Shown piece by piece: positions 32,949-41,164 of a stretch of 64,000 bases of DNA (position 1 is its first letter; each line of letters opens with the position of its first letter). The notes under the pieces were generated by a model that ran no database searches, was not told the DNA's origin, and was given only the letters and a program-made list of their open reading frames with translations. The translations under genes were made by a program, and so were the position numbers. This stretch comes from Salinibacillus aidingensis (GTDB taxonomy: Bacteria > Bacillota > Bacilli > Bacillales > Alkalibacillaceae): assembly GCF_039522525.1 (NCBI RefSeq), contig NZ_BAAADO010000001.1, positions 434,001 to 498,000 on the forward strand, in the 5' to 3' direction.

Positions 32949-33005
32949 ACACCTCCTCATAGGCTTTACAATATAGGCTTTTGCCTAAATGTCTCATGGA
33001 GGTGT
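32949..33005 (+). promoter_or_regulatory. Inverted repeat covering the sigK ribosome binding site
   Basis: ACACCTCC (32949-32956) is the exact complement of GGAGGTGT (32998-33005), the sigK Shine-Dalgarno region. A small hairpin TAGGC-TTTT-GCCTA (32974-32987) lies in the loop. It would only act in transcripts starting upstream of 32949; I could not place the sigma-E/sigma-K promoter. Nothing else recognisable lies between 32830 and 33010. Confidence 0.35.
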
Positions 33006-33010
33006 CTTGC

Positions 33011-33718
33011 TTGTTAAGTATCTTGAAAACACTCGCTGTATTTTTAAAAGAAATGTTCTTTTTTGCCTCCTACATTAAAAACAATGCTTTTCCTCAGCCA
33101 CTGTCTTCGGAGGAAGAAGCAAAATACTTAAAATTAATGAAGCAGGGAGATGAGCATGCCAGAAATATGCTGATTGAGCATAACCTGAGACTTGTTGCAC
33201 ACATCGTGAAAAAGTATGAAAATTCCCGTGAGGATCAGGAAGATCTTATTTCGATTGGAACCGTCGGATTAATTAAAGGTATTGAAAGTTATTCTCCTGA
33301 TAAGGGTACAAAGCTGGCAACGTATGCAGCTCGTTGTATTGACAATGAAATTCTTATGTTTTTAAGATCTCTGAAGAAAACACGAAAGGATGTGTCCTTG
33401 CACGATCCCATAGGTCAGGATAAAGAAGGAAACGAAATTTCATTAATGGATATTTTAAAAATGGATAATCCAGATATGGTTGAACAAATTCAGACGAACA
33501 TGGAAATTCAAAAGGTCCATGAATTCTTAAACTTATTAGATGAACGGGAAAAAGAGGTTATAATGAAGCGTTACGGATTAGGCCGTTATAAGGAACTGAC
33601 TCAACGGGAAATTGCAAGGAACTTAGGGATTTCAAGAAGCTATGTTTCGAGGATAGAAAAACGTGCATTAATGAAGATCTACCATGCCTTTCACCGGGAA
33701 AGCCGTAATACAAAGTAA
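33011..33718 (+). CDS. sigK: RNA polymerase sporulation sigma factor SigK (pro-sigma-K)
   Basis: Late mother-cell sigma factor for spore coat and maturation genes. The TTG start at 33011, eight bases after GGAGG, gives MLSILKTLAVFLKEMFFFAS, a hydrophobic pro-sequence of about 20 residues that SpoIVFB would remove before YIKNNAFPQPLS. Region 2 (DLISIGTVGLIKGIESY, TYAARCIDNEIL) and region 4 with its helix-turn-helix (TQREIARNLGISRSYVSRIEKRAL) are intact in 235 residues. The gene is continuous: no skin-type element splits it as in B. subtilis 168. Confidence 0.96.
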   Translation: MLSILKTLAVFLKEMFFFASYIKNNAFPQPLSSEEEAKYLKLMKQGDEHARNMLIEHNLRLVAHIVKKYENSREDQEDLISIGTVGLIKGIESYSPDKGTKLATYAARCIDNEILMFLRSLKKTRKDVSLHDPIGQDKEGNEISLMDILKMDNPDMVEQIQTNMEIQKVHEFLNLLDEREKEVIMKRYGLGRYKELTQREIARNLGISRSYVSRIEKRALMKIYHAFHRESRNTK

Positions 33719-33806
33719 TTTTTCACCAATTGGGGGAATGTCCTGTACAGTTTGTTTGTCCCGTGAATAATTTATAATAAACCCAGGGACTAGAGGTGAT
33801 GGGCAA

Positions 33807-33980
33807 ATGTTCTATGGTGGGTTCTATCCCTATGGATACCCATTTGGATATGGCTCTCCGTACGGTTATGGCAGTTACGGAGGATACGGATACAGCGGTG
33901 GAGGATACTGGCTGGCTTTAGCCGTTGTCCTTTTAATCCTGTTAATCATTTTCGGTGGATATTACTACTACAATTACTAA
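33807..33980 (+). CDS. Small Tyr/Gly-rich membrane protein, YjcZ-like (sporulation)
   Basis: A 57-residue peptide. Residues 1-34 are almost only Gly, Tyr, Ser, Pro and Phe (GFYPYGYPFGYGSPYG...), followed by one membrane helix, LALAVVLLILLIIFGG (36-51), and a YYYYNY tail. The helix pattern resembles the YjcZ/SscA family of short sporulation proteins. GAGGTGAT precedes the ATG. It directly follows sigK and is closed by a strong terminator. A role in the spore coat or inner-coat assembly is inferred from family and context only. Too short for most gene calls. Confidence 0.75.
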   Translation: MFYGGFYPYGYPFGYGSPYGYGSYGGYGYSGGGYWLALAVVLLILLIIFGGYYYYNY

Positions 33981-34015
33981 TCAGGAGGGTGCCAACATAG
34001 CACCCTCCTGATTTT
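33979..34015. terminator. Bidirectional terminator between the YjcZ-like gene and mtnN
   Basis: A perfect 14-bp stem, AATCAGGAGGGTGC with GCACCCTCCTGATT, 7-nt loop, followed by TTT. It overlaps the stop codons of both convergent genes. Confidence 0.9.
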
Positions 34016-34712
34016 ATAATTTGTTCAGCATACTCATAATTAACGTTGCCGCGTTTTTTGCAGCTTTATCTAAAAACTGATCAAAGGAAACAGAGGATTC
34101 CTTACCAGCGATATCAGACAATGCACGAATGATCACAAAGGGTGTTCCATACTGATAGCATACCTGGGCGATCGCTGCCGCTTCCATTTCAGATGCCTGA
34201 ATTTCCGGAAACTGACGACGAACAAACTCCACTCGCTCAGGCTTATCCATAAATGAATCCCCAGTTGCAATTAATCCTCTGACAGACTCTACATCCTGCA
34301 AATTAGAAACAGCATTAACTGCCAGGGAAATAAGTGTCTCATCTGCCTTAAAAGAAGCAGGCATTTGAGGAACTTGTCCATATTCATAGTTAAAGGCCGT
34401 AACATCTACATCATGGTGGACAATGCGATCTGAGATGACCAGATCTCCCACATCCAATGCTTCGGCAAACCCTCCGGCGGAACCTGTATTGATGACATAA
34501 TCAGGCTGGTAGCGTTCCAATAAAATGGTTGCAGACATTGCGGCATTAACCTTTCCAATGCCTGATTTTAACAGAACGACACCATGTCCCTCTAAAGTAC
34601 CTTTATAAAATAAAGAACCAGCTATCTTTTCTTCATGTTCAACTGTCATACGACTCTTTAAAAGTTCAATTTCTTCATCCATTGCTCCTATAATACCGAT
34701 CATCATGTTCAT
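34014..34712 (-). CDS. mtnN: 5'-methylthioadenosine/S-adenosylhomocysteine nucleosidase
   Basis: Hydrolyses MTA and SAH to adenine plus the thioribose or ribosyl-homocysteine product, feeding methionine salvage. Catalytic and binding motifs are IGAMDEEIELL at the N-terminus, NTGSAGGFAEALDVGDLVIS, ATGDSFM, SEMEAAAIAQVC (substrate-binding Glu) and RALSDIAG with the catalytic Asp. The 232 residues are normal. The ATG overlaps the yrrS stop codon (ATGA), with AGGAAAGTGG nine bases before it, so the two genes are translationally coupled. Confidence 0.96.
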   Translation of the reverse strand: MNMMIGIIGAMDEEIELLKSRMTVEHEEKIAGSLFYKGTLEGHGVVLLKSGIGKVNAAMSATILLERYQPDYVINTGSAGGFAEALDVGDLVISDRIVHHDVDVTAFNYEYGQVPQMPASFKADETLISLAVNAVSNLQDVESVRGLIATGDSFMDKPERVEFVRRQFPEIQASEMEAAAIAQVCYQYGTPFVIIRALSDIAGKESSVSFDQFLDKAAKNAATLIMSMLNKL

Positions 34713-35482
34713 TCACCACTTTCCTGTTGTTGACCTTCCTCTTTTTCGCTTTCCTCCTGGTCTGTATCTTCCCCTTCAATGTCATCACTAAAATGCTTTT
34801 GTTTGATATCATTTTCCTTTAATACTTCGACTTTTTCCGGTTTCCATCCTTCATTTGGGACCCATTGCAAATAGACTCGGTAGGTTTGAGTCTCAGCTTT
34901 ATCTGAAATAGTTATCTTCACCCTTTGCGGACCGCCTCCATTGGTTACCCACCAGGAAATATAATCTGATCCAAGGCCGGTTGCATAAGCCGCTGCACTC
35001 CACATTTCTTCCCAGTCAGCTGTACCTTTTTCGTATGTTGTTTCGTGGGGTTCCTCCTGCTCGGTTCCAATAGGTTCCCAGTCCTTTTCAATGACCTTTA
35101 ATACATTCGGATCTTCGCTTTCAGTTACAGTAGCTTCTTCTGTGTTCAAATCTGAATTCTCTTCTGTCTGTGAAGAGGATTCATCGTCAGCATTTTCCTG
35201 ACCTTCATCACTCGTCCCGTTTTCGGTTCCTGCTTCAGATTGCTCTGATGAATCATTTTCATTACCAGTATCAGCTCCTGTTTCTTCTGACTCTGTCTGC
35301 TGCCTGGTATCAGACTCACTCTTATTGGCCTGCTCTTCATCATCATTAAAGACAAACGTAAAGACTAAAAATACACTAAGCAGTACAGCTAGTACAATTA
35401 AAGTATTCATCAGTTTGGTATTTTTTCTTCGTTTACTAAAACGATCAACTCTTGAACCGTCATCAAAAAATGAATTTGACAC
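34709..35482 (-). CDS. yrrS: YrrS family protein (DUF1510), membrane-anchored
   Basis: A 257-residue type II membrane protein: basic N-terminus (SKRRKNTK), one helix (about 24-45), a long acidic, Ser/Glu/Asp-rich linker (about 46-135) and a C-terminal DUF1510 domain (about 140-230) with DWEEMWSAAAYATGL and YRVYLQWVPNEGWKPEKVEVL. A charged tail ends it. In B. subtilis yrrS lies next to pbpI (yrrR) and mtnN, as here, although a plus-strand gene and a terminator now separate it from pbpI. Function is unknown; a role with PbpI in spore-wall synthesis has been suggested by context. Confidence 0.85.
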   Translation of the reverse strand: MSNSFFDDGSRVDRFSKRRKNTKLMNTLIVLAVLLSVFLVFTFVFNDDEEQANKSESDTRQQTESEETGADTGNENDSSEQSEAGTENGTSDEGQENADDESSSQTEENSDLNTEEATVTESEDPNVLKVIEKDWEPIGTEQEEPHETTYEKGTADWEEMWSAAAYATGLGSDYISWWVTNGGGPQRVKITISDKAETQTYRVYLQWVPNEGWKPEKVEVLKENDIKQKHFSDDIEGEDTDQEESEKEEGQQQESGE

Positions 35483-35691
35483 CGTATCTCTCTCCCTTCT
35501 TCCTTATTATACAACGGTTTTGGCTTGTAACCAACCGCTTTTCGCAGGGGTATTATAGTCCTTACTCCATGACATATGGACAAATGTCCGTCGATTTTCA
35601 TTTTTTTATGTCTAAATTCTTCTAGTTTTGACATAAGAGAAGGACTTGCCACATATACATCTAATATTCTATGAGAAAAGGGGGCTTTACT

Positions 35692-35940
35692 ATGAAAAAA
35701 ACAAGTTTTGACCAGGACTTGTGGGGACTCACTCAATTTAATGAAATTGGTTATGATAAATGTCAGGGTAAATTATTTATCTTTTACTTTTCTGGAACAA
35801 TCCTCGAATTTCAGGAGGTAACAGAAGAGGATGTCTTTAAAATCATTACTTCCCCTAATAAGGAAGACTTGGTTGAAAACGCCTTTAAGAAATGTTTCCC
35901 TTTTGTCCACCATCAAAGTCAGGCAGCACTTTCAGGATAA
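35692..35940 (+). CDS. Small protein with KTSC-like domain
   Basis: An 82-residue protein with ATG 35692 seven bases after AAAGGGGG. The core GLTQFNEIGYDKCQGKLFIFYFSGTILEFQEVTEEDVFKIITS has the pattern of the KTSC domain (IgYd...L.v.F..G..y.y..V...v...l), a short fold of uncertain role found alone and in larger proteins. A TTGACA sits about 75 bp upstream but lacks a good -10. It lies alone on the plus strand between yrrS and pbpI and is unknown to me at that place in B. subtilis. The domain call is tentative. Confidence 0.55.
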   Translation: MKKTSFDQDLWGLTQFNEIGYDKCQGKLFIFYFSGTILEFQEVTEEDVFKIITSPNKEDLVENAFKKCFPFVHHQSQAALSG

Positions 35941-35952
35941 AATGAAAATTGT

Positions 35953-35998
35953 CATAAAAAACTCCCTTTTCATGGCTGCAGGTTTCCATGAAAAGGGA
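35953..35998 (-). terminator. Terminator of pbpI
   Basis: A perfect 13-bp stem, TCCCTTTTCATGG with CCATGAAAAGGGA, 10-nt loop. On the minus strand a U-run follows, so it ends the pbpI transcript; on the plus strand there is no T-run. Confidence 0.85.
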
Positions 35999-36015
35999 CG
36001 TGACAGGTTATTAGG

Positions 36016-37764
36016 TTATTCATTCTTCTTTAAAATAGCGTCAGCCATTTTCTTATAAATTTGTAAATGGTGTGTTTGTGCTCCAGGTTTATGTCTTAGA
36101 TCTACTACTGCCATGGCATATTTCGGTTTTTTCTCAGGAAAATAACCGACAAACCATGAATTCTCAAATTCAATCTTTTCATCGTCATCGATATTCAATT
36201 CGGCTGTGCCGGTTTTTCCTGCAATGGGCAATTCTCCTAGTGTACTTGCTGTTCCGGAATTTCCAGTAACCAGCTTTAATAAGGAGCGTAGACGTTTAGC
36301 TGTCAGGGGACTAATTTGCTGTTCCTTATCCTTATTATTTTTTTGTGAGAATGAAGCCATTTCGGCACCATTTTGATATAAAATCTGATCAGCTATGCGT
36401 GCGTCCTGTCTTTTTCCATTGTTTGCAATGTTCGCCATCATATTGGCTGCTGCTAAAGGAGTCACCTTCACATTTTTTTGTCCAATAGCTGTTTGAAAGA
36501 TGGCGTCTTTTACATGACGGTCAGATTCATCTGCCCAGATTGTTCCTTGTTCTTCATCAGGAATCTGGGTAAAATCCTCATAACGAAACACATCACCTGA
36601 CCAACCAACCGGACCTATGATTCCTAATTTTTTCGCATACTTATCAATAATCTGTCTATCAGACTCCATTAATTCCAGTGCCAGCTTTGCAAATGTACGA
36701 TTGCAGCTCTGAGCAAAGCTCTGTTTAAAATTCAACCTTCCTAAATCACGGTCAGCCTCTTCTTCTCCATAGACACCTTTGGAACAGTTAAAACTTCTTG
36801 GTTCATCAACAAGTCCCTTTTCTATAGCAGCAGCGGCAATCACTGTTTTGAATACGGAGCCAGGAAAATCTGCCGTAATCGTGTGGTTTCGTATACTATC
36901 ATTTCCGTATGGATTCTCTGTATCTACATTCGGGCGACTAACCATCGCCAGCACATCTCTGGACTGAACATCCAGCAGAACAAGGCCGCCCTGATTCACT
37001 TCATACTGATTAAATAAATCCTCAGCTTTTTTCTGTAGTGGTACATCTAAGGTTGTTTTAATTTTAGCCGGATAAAAATGATTATTATCTCCGGCATACT
37101 TTAAATCAAAACCAAACATCGGCCTTCCATGACCATCAACATGAAACAAAAGCTTTTCCTGTTCCTGCGCGACCAAAAAAGGATCAAATGCCTCTTGAAG
37201 CCCTGAAATTCCAACAGGTACGGTTTCCTTTTGAGAATTTTCATCATACCTTTTCTGATAAAGAGCGGGATTTTGCCTGACAAATCCCAGCAGATGCTGA
37301 GCTAATTGAGGATCTTCATTTTTAAAACGTTCCATCAGGCGAATTCCTTTTAAGTCCATTTTCTTTAACTCATTAAACTGTTCGGACTTTATGCTTGTAT
37401 CCATCAGACTTGTTAAAAAAGCAGGCTGATCCAGGTTATGTATCTTCTTTTGCAGTGATTGGGCGGAAATATTTAATACCCCGGAAATCTTTTTATAGGT
37501 TTGTTCAGCGTTTAACTTTGGAAACAGGATGATATCAAATATTTTTTTATTGGTTAGCGGTTCTCCCTGTCTGGATAGTATTTGTCCCCTGCCGGTCGAT
37601 AAAACCATTTGATGAGAGCGCTGAGCTACACTTCTTTCTAACAGATTAACATTATCCGGACCAAAACTCTTCGTTGAAAACAGCTGAATATCTGCCAAAC
37701 GATATATAAGAATACCAAATAGAATGAGGACGATTGATAATAAAATATAGAGTCTTTTTTTCAT
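36016..37764 (-). CDS. pbpI: Penicillin-binding protein PbpI (PBP4b), class B transpeptidase
   Basis: Membrane-anchored D,D-transpeptidase that cross-links peptidoglycan. N-terminal helix about 5-24, then the PBP dimerisation domain, then the transpeptidase domain with all three active-site motifs: SXXK in FPGSVFKTV, SXN in QSCNRTFAKL and KTGT in IAGKTGTAEL. I start at ATG 37764 (MKKRLYILLSIV), spaced from GGGTGA; the 13-codon extension upstream has no ribosome binding site. Length is 582 residues. In B. subtilis PBP4b is expressed under sigma-F in the forespore; no such promoter is assigned here. Confidence 0.92.
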   Translation of the reverse strand: MKKRLYILLSIVLILFGILIYRLADIQLFSTKSFGPDNVNLLERSVAQRSHQMVLSTGRGQILSRQGEPLTNKKIFDIILFPKLNAEQTYKKISGVLNISAQSLQKKIHNLDQPAFLTSLMDTSIKSEQFNELKKMDLKGIRLMERFKNEDPQLAQHLLGFVRQNPALYQKRYDENSQKETVPVGISGLQEAFDPFLVAQEQEKLLFHVDGHGRPMFGFDLKYAGDNNHFYPAKIKTTLDVPLQKKAEDLFNQYEVNQGGLVLLDVQSRDVLAMVSRPNVDTENPYGNDSIRNHTITADFPGSVFKTVIAAAAIEKGLVDEPRSFNCSKGVYGEEEADRDLGRLNFKQSFAQSCNRTFAKLALELMESDRQIIDKYAKKLGIIGPVGWSGDVFRYEDFTQIPDEEQGTIWADESDRHVKDAIFQTAIGQKNVKVTPLAAANMMANIANNGKRQDARIADQILYQNGAEMASFSQKNNKDKEQQISPLTAKRLRSLLKLVTGNSGTASTLGELPIAGKTGTAELNIDDDEKIEFENSWFVGYFPEKKPKYAMAVVDLRHKPGAQTHHLQIYKKMADAILKKNE

Positions 37765-37810
37765 TGCTGTCACCCAGTAAAAGTGTACCCATGCGGACTG
37801 CAATTAAAAC

Positions 37811-37852
37811 AAAAAAAGAGCAAAATGCGTTTACGCACTTGCTCTTTTTTTC
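37811..37852 (-). terminator. Terminator of greA
   Basis: An interrupted stem (GAGCAA with TTGCTC, inner TGCG with CGCA around TTTA) is flanked by A-runs and T-runs and lies directly after the greA stop codon. Confidence 0.85.
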
Positions 37853-37853
37853 T

Positions 37854-38330
37854 CTAATCCACTTTAATAATTTTTACATTGATTTCCCCGGCTGGAGTGG
37901 CTACGGGAACTTCTTCACCCACTTCGCGGCCAAGAAGGCTTTTCGCCATTGGAGAGTCATTGGAAATCTTTCCTTCAAAAGGATCAGACTCTGCACTTCC
38001 TACAATGGTGTATGTCTCTTCATCTCCATCAGGGAGTTCCTGAAATGTGACAGACTTCCCTAACTGAACAACATTCTGATTTTCGGTATCATTTTCTATA
38101 ATCACAGCGTTACGAATCATTTTTTCAAGCTGGGCAATCCTGGACTCAACAAAAGCTTGTTCGTCTTTAGCTGCATCGTACTCAGAGTTCTCGGATAAAT
38201 CACCAAATCCCCGTGCAATCTTGATTCGCTCTACGACTTCCTGACGCTTTTCCGTTTTTAATTCATGAAGTTCCTGTTCTATTTTTTCTTTTCCTTCTTC
38301 TGTCATGTAATAACTTTTTTCTGTTGCCAT
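37854..38330 (-). CDS. greA: Transcription elongation factor GreA
   Basis: Binds the secondary channel of RNA polymerase and stimulates cleavage of backtracked RNA. The N-terminal antiparallel coiled coil (about 10-77) carries the acidic tip in FGDLSENSEYDAAKDEQ; the C-terminal FKBP-like domain ends ATPAGEINVKIIKVD. I start at ATG 38330 (MATEKSYYMTEEG), giving 158 residues and matching B. subtilis GreA (157). The codons upstream to 38360 are not conserved. It has its own promoter and terminator, so it is probably monocistronic. Confidence 0.96.
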   Translation of the reverse strand: MATEKSYYMTEEGKEKIEQELHELKTEKRQEVVERIKIARGFGDLSENSEYDAAKDEQAFVESRIAQLEKMIRNAVIIENDTENQNVVQLGKSVTFQELPDGDEETYTIVGSAESDPFEGKISNDSPMAKSLLGREVGEEVPVATPAGEINVKIIKVD

Positions 38331-38400
38331 ACCCCAAAACACTCCTTCATCATTAACCATTCAATCAACATTTATGAATGTATTCCAAATTCATTACCAA

Positions 38401-38429
38401 ATTATAGTTACTCTTCTATACTATGGCAG
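38401..38429 (-). promoter_or_regulatory. Sigma-A promoter of greA
   Basis: On the minus strand CTGCCA, a 17-base spacer and a perfect TATAAT; the start point would lie about 65 bp upstream of greA. Confidence 0.6.
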
Positions 38430-38457
38430 ATTTTTTTGATTTTTTCAATACCTATGT

Positions 38458-39093
38458 TCATATAATCGAACGTTTTTCAAGTATACTACGAACTTTGGTT
38501 GTCATCAAATCGATGGCGACCAGATTTTGACCGCCTTCAGGTATAATAATATCGGCATAGCGTTTTGTCGGCTCAACAAATTGCAAATGCATAGGTCTGA
38601 CAACATTTTCATATTGTTCAATAACCGATTCAATGGATCTTCCTCTTTCTTTAATATCACGCATTAACCGACGAATAATCCGAATATCAGCATCCGTATC
38701 TACAAAGACCTTAATATCCATTAAATCTCTAAGGGCCTTATCTTCAAGAACTAAAATCCCTTCAATGATAATAACATCTCTTGGTTCAACCGGAATAACC
38801 TTGTCCGATCTTGTATGAAGTTTATAGTCATAGACAGGTTTTTCAATCGACTCACCATTTATCAGCTTCTTAAGATGTTCAATTAACAGATTATTATCAA
38901 ATGCCAGCGGATGGTCATAGTTTGTATTTAGTCGCTCTTCCAGCGGTATATGACTTTGATCTTTATAGTAATAATCCTGTTCAATGATTAAAATGGACTT
39001 ATCGACAAAATGCTGGTGTATTGATCTTGTGACAGTAGTTTTACCAGACCCTGTACCTCCAGCAACCCCGATCACAACTGGTTTTTCTGACAT
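38458..39093 (-). CDS. udk: Uridine kinase
   Basis: Phosphorylates uridine and cytidine to UMP and CMP in pyrimidine salvage. The P-loop GVAGGTGSGKTTV is at about 9-21; YYYKDQSHIPLEERLNTNYDHPLAFDN and DVIIIEGILVLED are the family signatures. The 211 residues are full length. It starts 38 bp after the trmR stop codon. In B. subtilis two U32 peptidase-like genes (trhP1, trhP2; yrrN, yrrO) lie between trmR and udk, and both are absent here. Confidence 0.96.
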   Translation of the reverse strand: MSEKPVVIGVAGGTGSGKTTVTRSIHQHFVDKSILIIEQDYYYKDQSHIPLEERLNTNYDHPLAFDNNLLIEHLKKLINGESIEKPVYDYKLHTRSDKVIPVEPRDVIIIEGILVLEDKALRDLMDIKVFVDTDADIRIIRRLMRDIKERGRSIESVIEQYENVVRPMHLQFVEPTKRYADIIIPEGGQNLVAIDLMTTKVRSILEKRSII

Positions 39094-39131
39094 GCCGTAT
39101 AAGCTCCTTTCTCGCCCAATAAGCTAATTTT

Positions 39132-39776
39132 TCATTCATCTTCTTTCACACTCACCGCAACTCCGTCTCCCACAGGAACAATCGTTGTGGAAAAACTCGG
39201 CTGCTGTATCAGCCAATCGTTATACACACGAATTTTCTCACCAATTTTCTTCATTCGGGTGTTTTCTCCGGGTGTTGAAGCAACATATCCCTTAAAAAGG
39301 ACGTTATCTGAAATAATCATACCACCCTTAGGGACAAATTTTTCATATAGGGTGAAGAATTTCTGATATTGACCTTTGGCCGCATCTATAAAAAGGACAT
39401 CATAGGGTCCCTTTTTCTCAACAAGGTTCGTTACCTCCAGGGCATCTCCAAAAATAACATCCACATGGTTCTCTTCCTGAGCCTTATGTATATTTGACAG
39501 TGCATCCTCATAACGATCTTTGTCTCTTTCAATCGTTACAATATGTGCTGACGGTGCAGCTTCAAGCATACGTAACGCAGAATAACCAATGGCCGTACCA
39601 ATCTCTAAGATGTTTTCCGGCTGTTTTATACGAATCATCTGCTTTACAAATTCCATGCTTAACGGTTCCATGATGGGAACCTGATGTTCTTTCGCATAGG
39701 CTTCCATCTCTTTAGTTAAATTACTTTTTACTGGTAACGTCCCTTGCAAATAACTTTCCAGAGAATCATCTCTCAC
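39132..39776 (-). CDS. trmR: tRNA 5-hydroxyuridine methyltransferase TrmR (YrrM)
   Basis: Class I O-methyltransferase related to catechol O-methyltransferase, which turns 5-hydroxyuridine-34 into 5-methoxyuridine in a group of tRNAs. Motifs: ILEIGTAIGYSALRM (SAM loop), IVTIERD, VLFIDAAKGQY (metal and catalytic Asp/Lys) and IISDNVLFKG. I choose GTG 39776 (MRDDSLESYL), seven bases after AGGAGG, giving 214 residues; the longer frame adds 26 residues without support. The enzymes that make its substrate are not adjacent as they are in B. subtilis. Confidence 0.88.
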   Translation of the reverse strand: MRDDSLESYLQGTLPVKSNLTKEMEAYAKEHQVPIMEPLSMEFVKQMIRIKQPENILEIGTAIGYSALRMLEAAPSAHIVTIERDKDRYEDALSNIHKAQEENHVDVIFGDALEVTNLVEKKGPYDVLFIDAAKGQYQKFFTLYEKFVPKGGMIISDNVLFKGYVASTPGENTRMKKIGEKIRVYNDWLIQQPSFSTTIVPVGDGVAVSVKEDE

Positions 39777-39891
39777 ACTAAGACCTCCTAAGAGCAGTGC
39801 TAATAACGATATTAGTTTATCATAAGAAAAGTAGGGTATGCGAATGAAATTCACATGACCCTACTTAAAAGTTTTGCTCATGTAACGACAT

Positions 39892-41007
39892 TTAATCGAT
39901 ATATTGAGCTTTTTTCCTATTATGTTCTTCCAGGGATTTGGAATAGTGAATTTTTCCATTGTCTGTTGCAGCAAGGAAGTATAACCAGTCAGATTCAACA
40001 GGCTTTACCACTGCTTCTAATGAGGTCTCGGCAAAATTGGATATAGGACCAATAGGTAAATCTGCATACATATAAGTATTATATGGGGAATCAATTTCCA
40101 AATAATCATAGATAACTTTTTCTTTGTGTTCTCCAAGTGCATAGAGAACAGTAGGATCCGTTTGCAATGGCATGCCTTCATCCATACGATTATAAAATAC
40201 GCCGGCAATTTTTTGACGATCTTCAAAAGTAGTGGCCTCATTTTCTACAAGAGATGCCATGGTTATGGCTTCATGTACAGAAAAATTATGAGCCTCAAAT
40301 TGGTCCATATATTGAACCACTACCTCTCTCGTTTTATCCAGCATCTTATGAACAATCTGGTCTACAGAAGGATCCTCAGTGTAAAAATTGTATGTAGCGG
40401 CAAATAAGTATCCTTCCAGTGGCGCTTTAATGCCTTCTTTTAAAATTGCATCACTTAGTATAACAGGATATGCATCAATCAGATCCTTAACGAATTCTTT
40501 ATCATTCACCTTCTCCAGAAATTCTTTTTCTGATACTGATGAACGTTTCGAGTAGATATTTGCAATCTCTTCAACGGTTTTACCTTCTGGAATGGTTACC
40601 GTAATAACAGGATCTTTCTGCACTGTTCCTGTCTTCAGGTTATCTATAATCTCATCCAGGGTCATCGATGGTGATAGCTCATACTCCCCGGCCTGAAAAT
40701 CATGTTCATTTTTAAACTTTACATAATAACGAAAAATGGTATCATTTTTGATAATGTCCGCTTCTTCCAGGGTACTTGCAATTGTTGAAACGGTTGATCC
40801 TAATGGAATTTCCACTTTTTTAGTTTTATCACTTGAAGGATCGACTGGTTGTAACGCGGATTTTACATAGAAGTATCCTGAAAATCCAATTGCAGCTATA
40901 ACAATAACGGCTATAGTTAATACAGTGAAAACGATTTTCCGAACCGTTCTGGCCTCTTCATATTGAGTTTTTTTCTTCTTTTTGAAATCATTATCCGAAG
41001 TAGACAC
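39892..41007 (-). CDS. mltG: Endolytic murein transglycosylase MltG (YrrL, YceG-like)
   Basis: Cleaves nascent peptidoglycan strands within the chain and so limits their length. A Lys-rich cytoplasmic tail (about 9-24) precedes one membrane helix (about 25-47), a LysM-like region, and the YceG domain with ITMASLVENEATT containing the catalytic Glu and YNTYMYADLPIGPISNFAETSLEAV. The start is GTG 41007, after AGGAGGAGACAA. The 371 residues match the family. It is followed by trmR 115 bp downstream. Confidence 0.94.
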   Translation of the reverse strand: MSTSDNDFKKKKKTQYEEARTVRKIVFTVLTIAVIVIAAIGFSGYFYVKSALQPVDPSSDKTKKVEIPLGSTVSTIASTLEEADIIKNDTIFRYYVKFKNEHDFQAGEYELSPSMTLDEIIDNLKTGTVQKDPVITVTIPEGKTVEEIANIYSKRSSVSEKEFLEKVNDKEFVKDLIDAYPVILSDAILKEGIKAPLEGYLFAATYNFYTEDPSVDQIVHKMLDKTREVVVQYMDQFEAHNFSVHEAITMASLVENEATTFEDRQKIAGVFYNRMDEGMPLQTDPTVLYALGEHKEKVIYDYLEIDSPYNTYMYADLPIGPISNFAETSLEAVVKPVESDWLYFLAATDNGKIHYSKSLEEHNRKKAQYID

Positions 41008-41116
41008 TTGTCTCCTCCTTTCATCTGGTACATTATACTACAAAATATAGCATGATTCTATTTTTTTAATAAAATTCTCATATTCCCTTTTCATCAAATT
41101 ATGGGTTCCTAAGATC

Positions 41117-41150
41117 AAAAAAAAACTGCCTCTTAAAAGGCAGTTTTTCT
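41117..41150 (-). terminator. Terminator after yrzB
   Basis: AAAAACTGCCT pairs with AGGCAGTTTTT around a 6-nt loop, with T/A runs on both sides. It ends the alaS-ireB-ruvX-yrzB transcription unit. Confidence 0.9.
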
Positions 41151-41164
41151 TCTCACACTCTTTT

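Noticed and set aside
32840..32990. Sigma-E or sigma-K promoter of sigK
   Set aside because: CATA-containing stretches (32866, 32958) occur, but none had a matching -35 at the right distance, so I do not list one.
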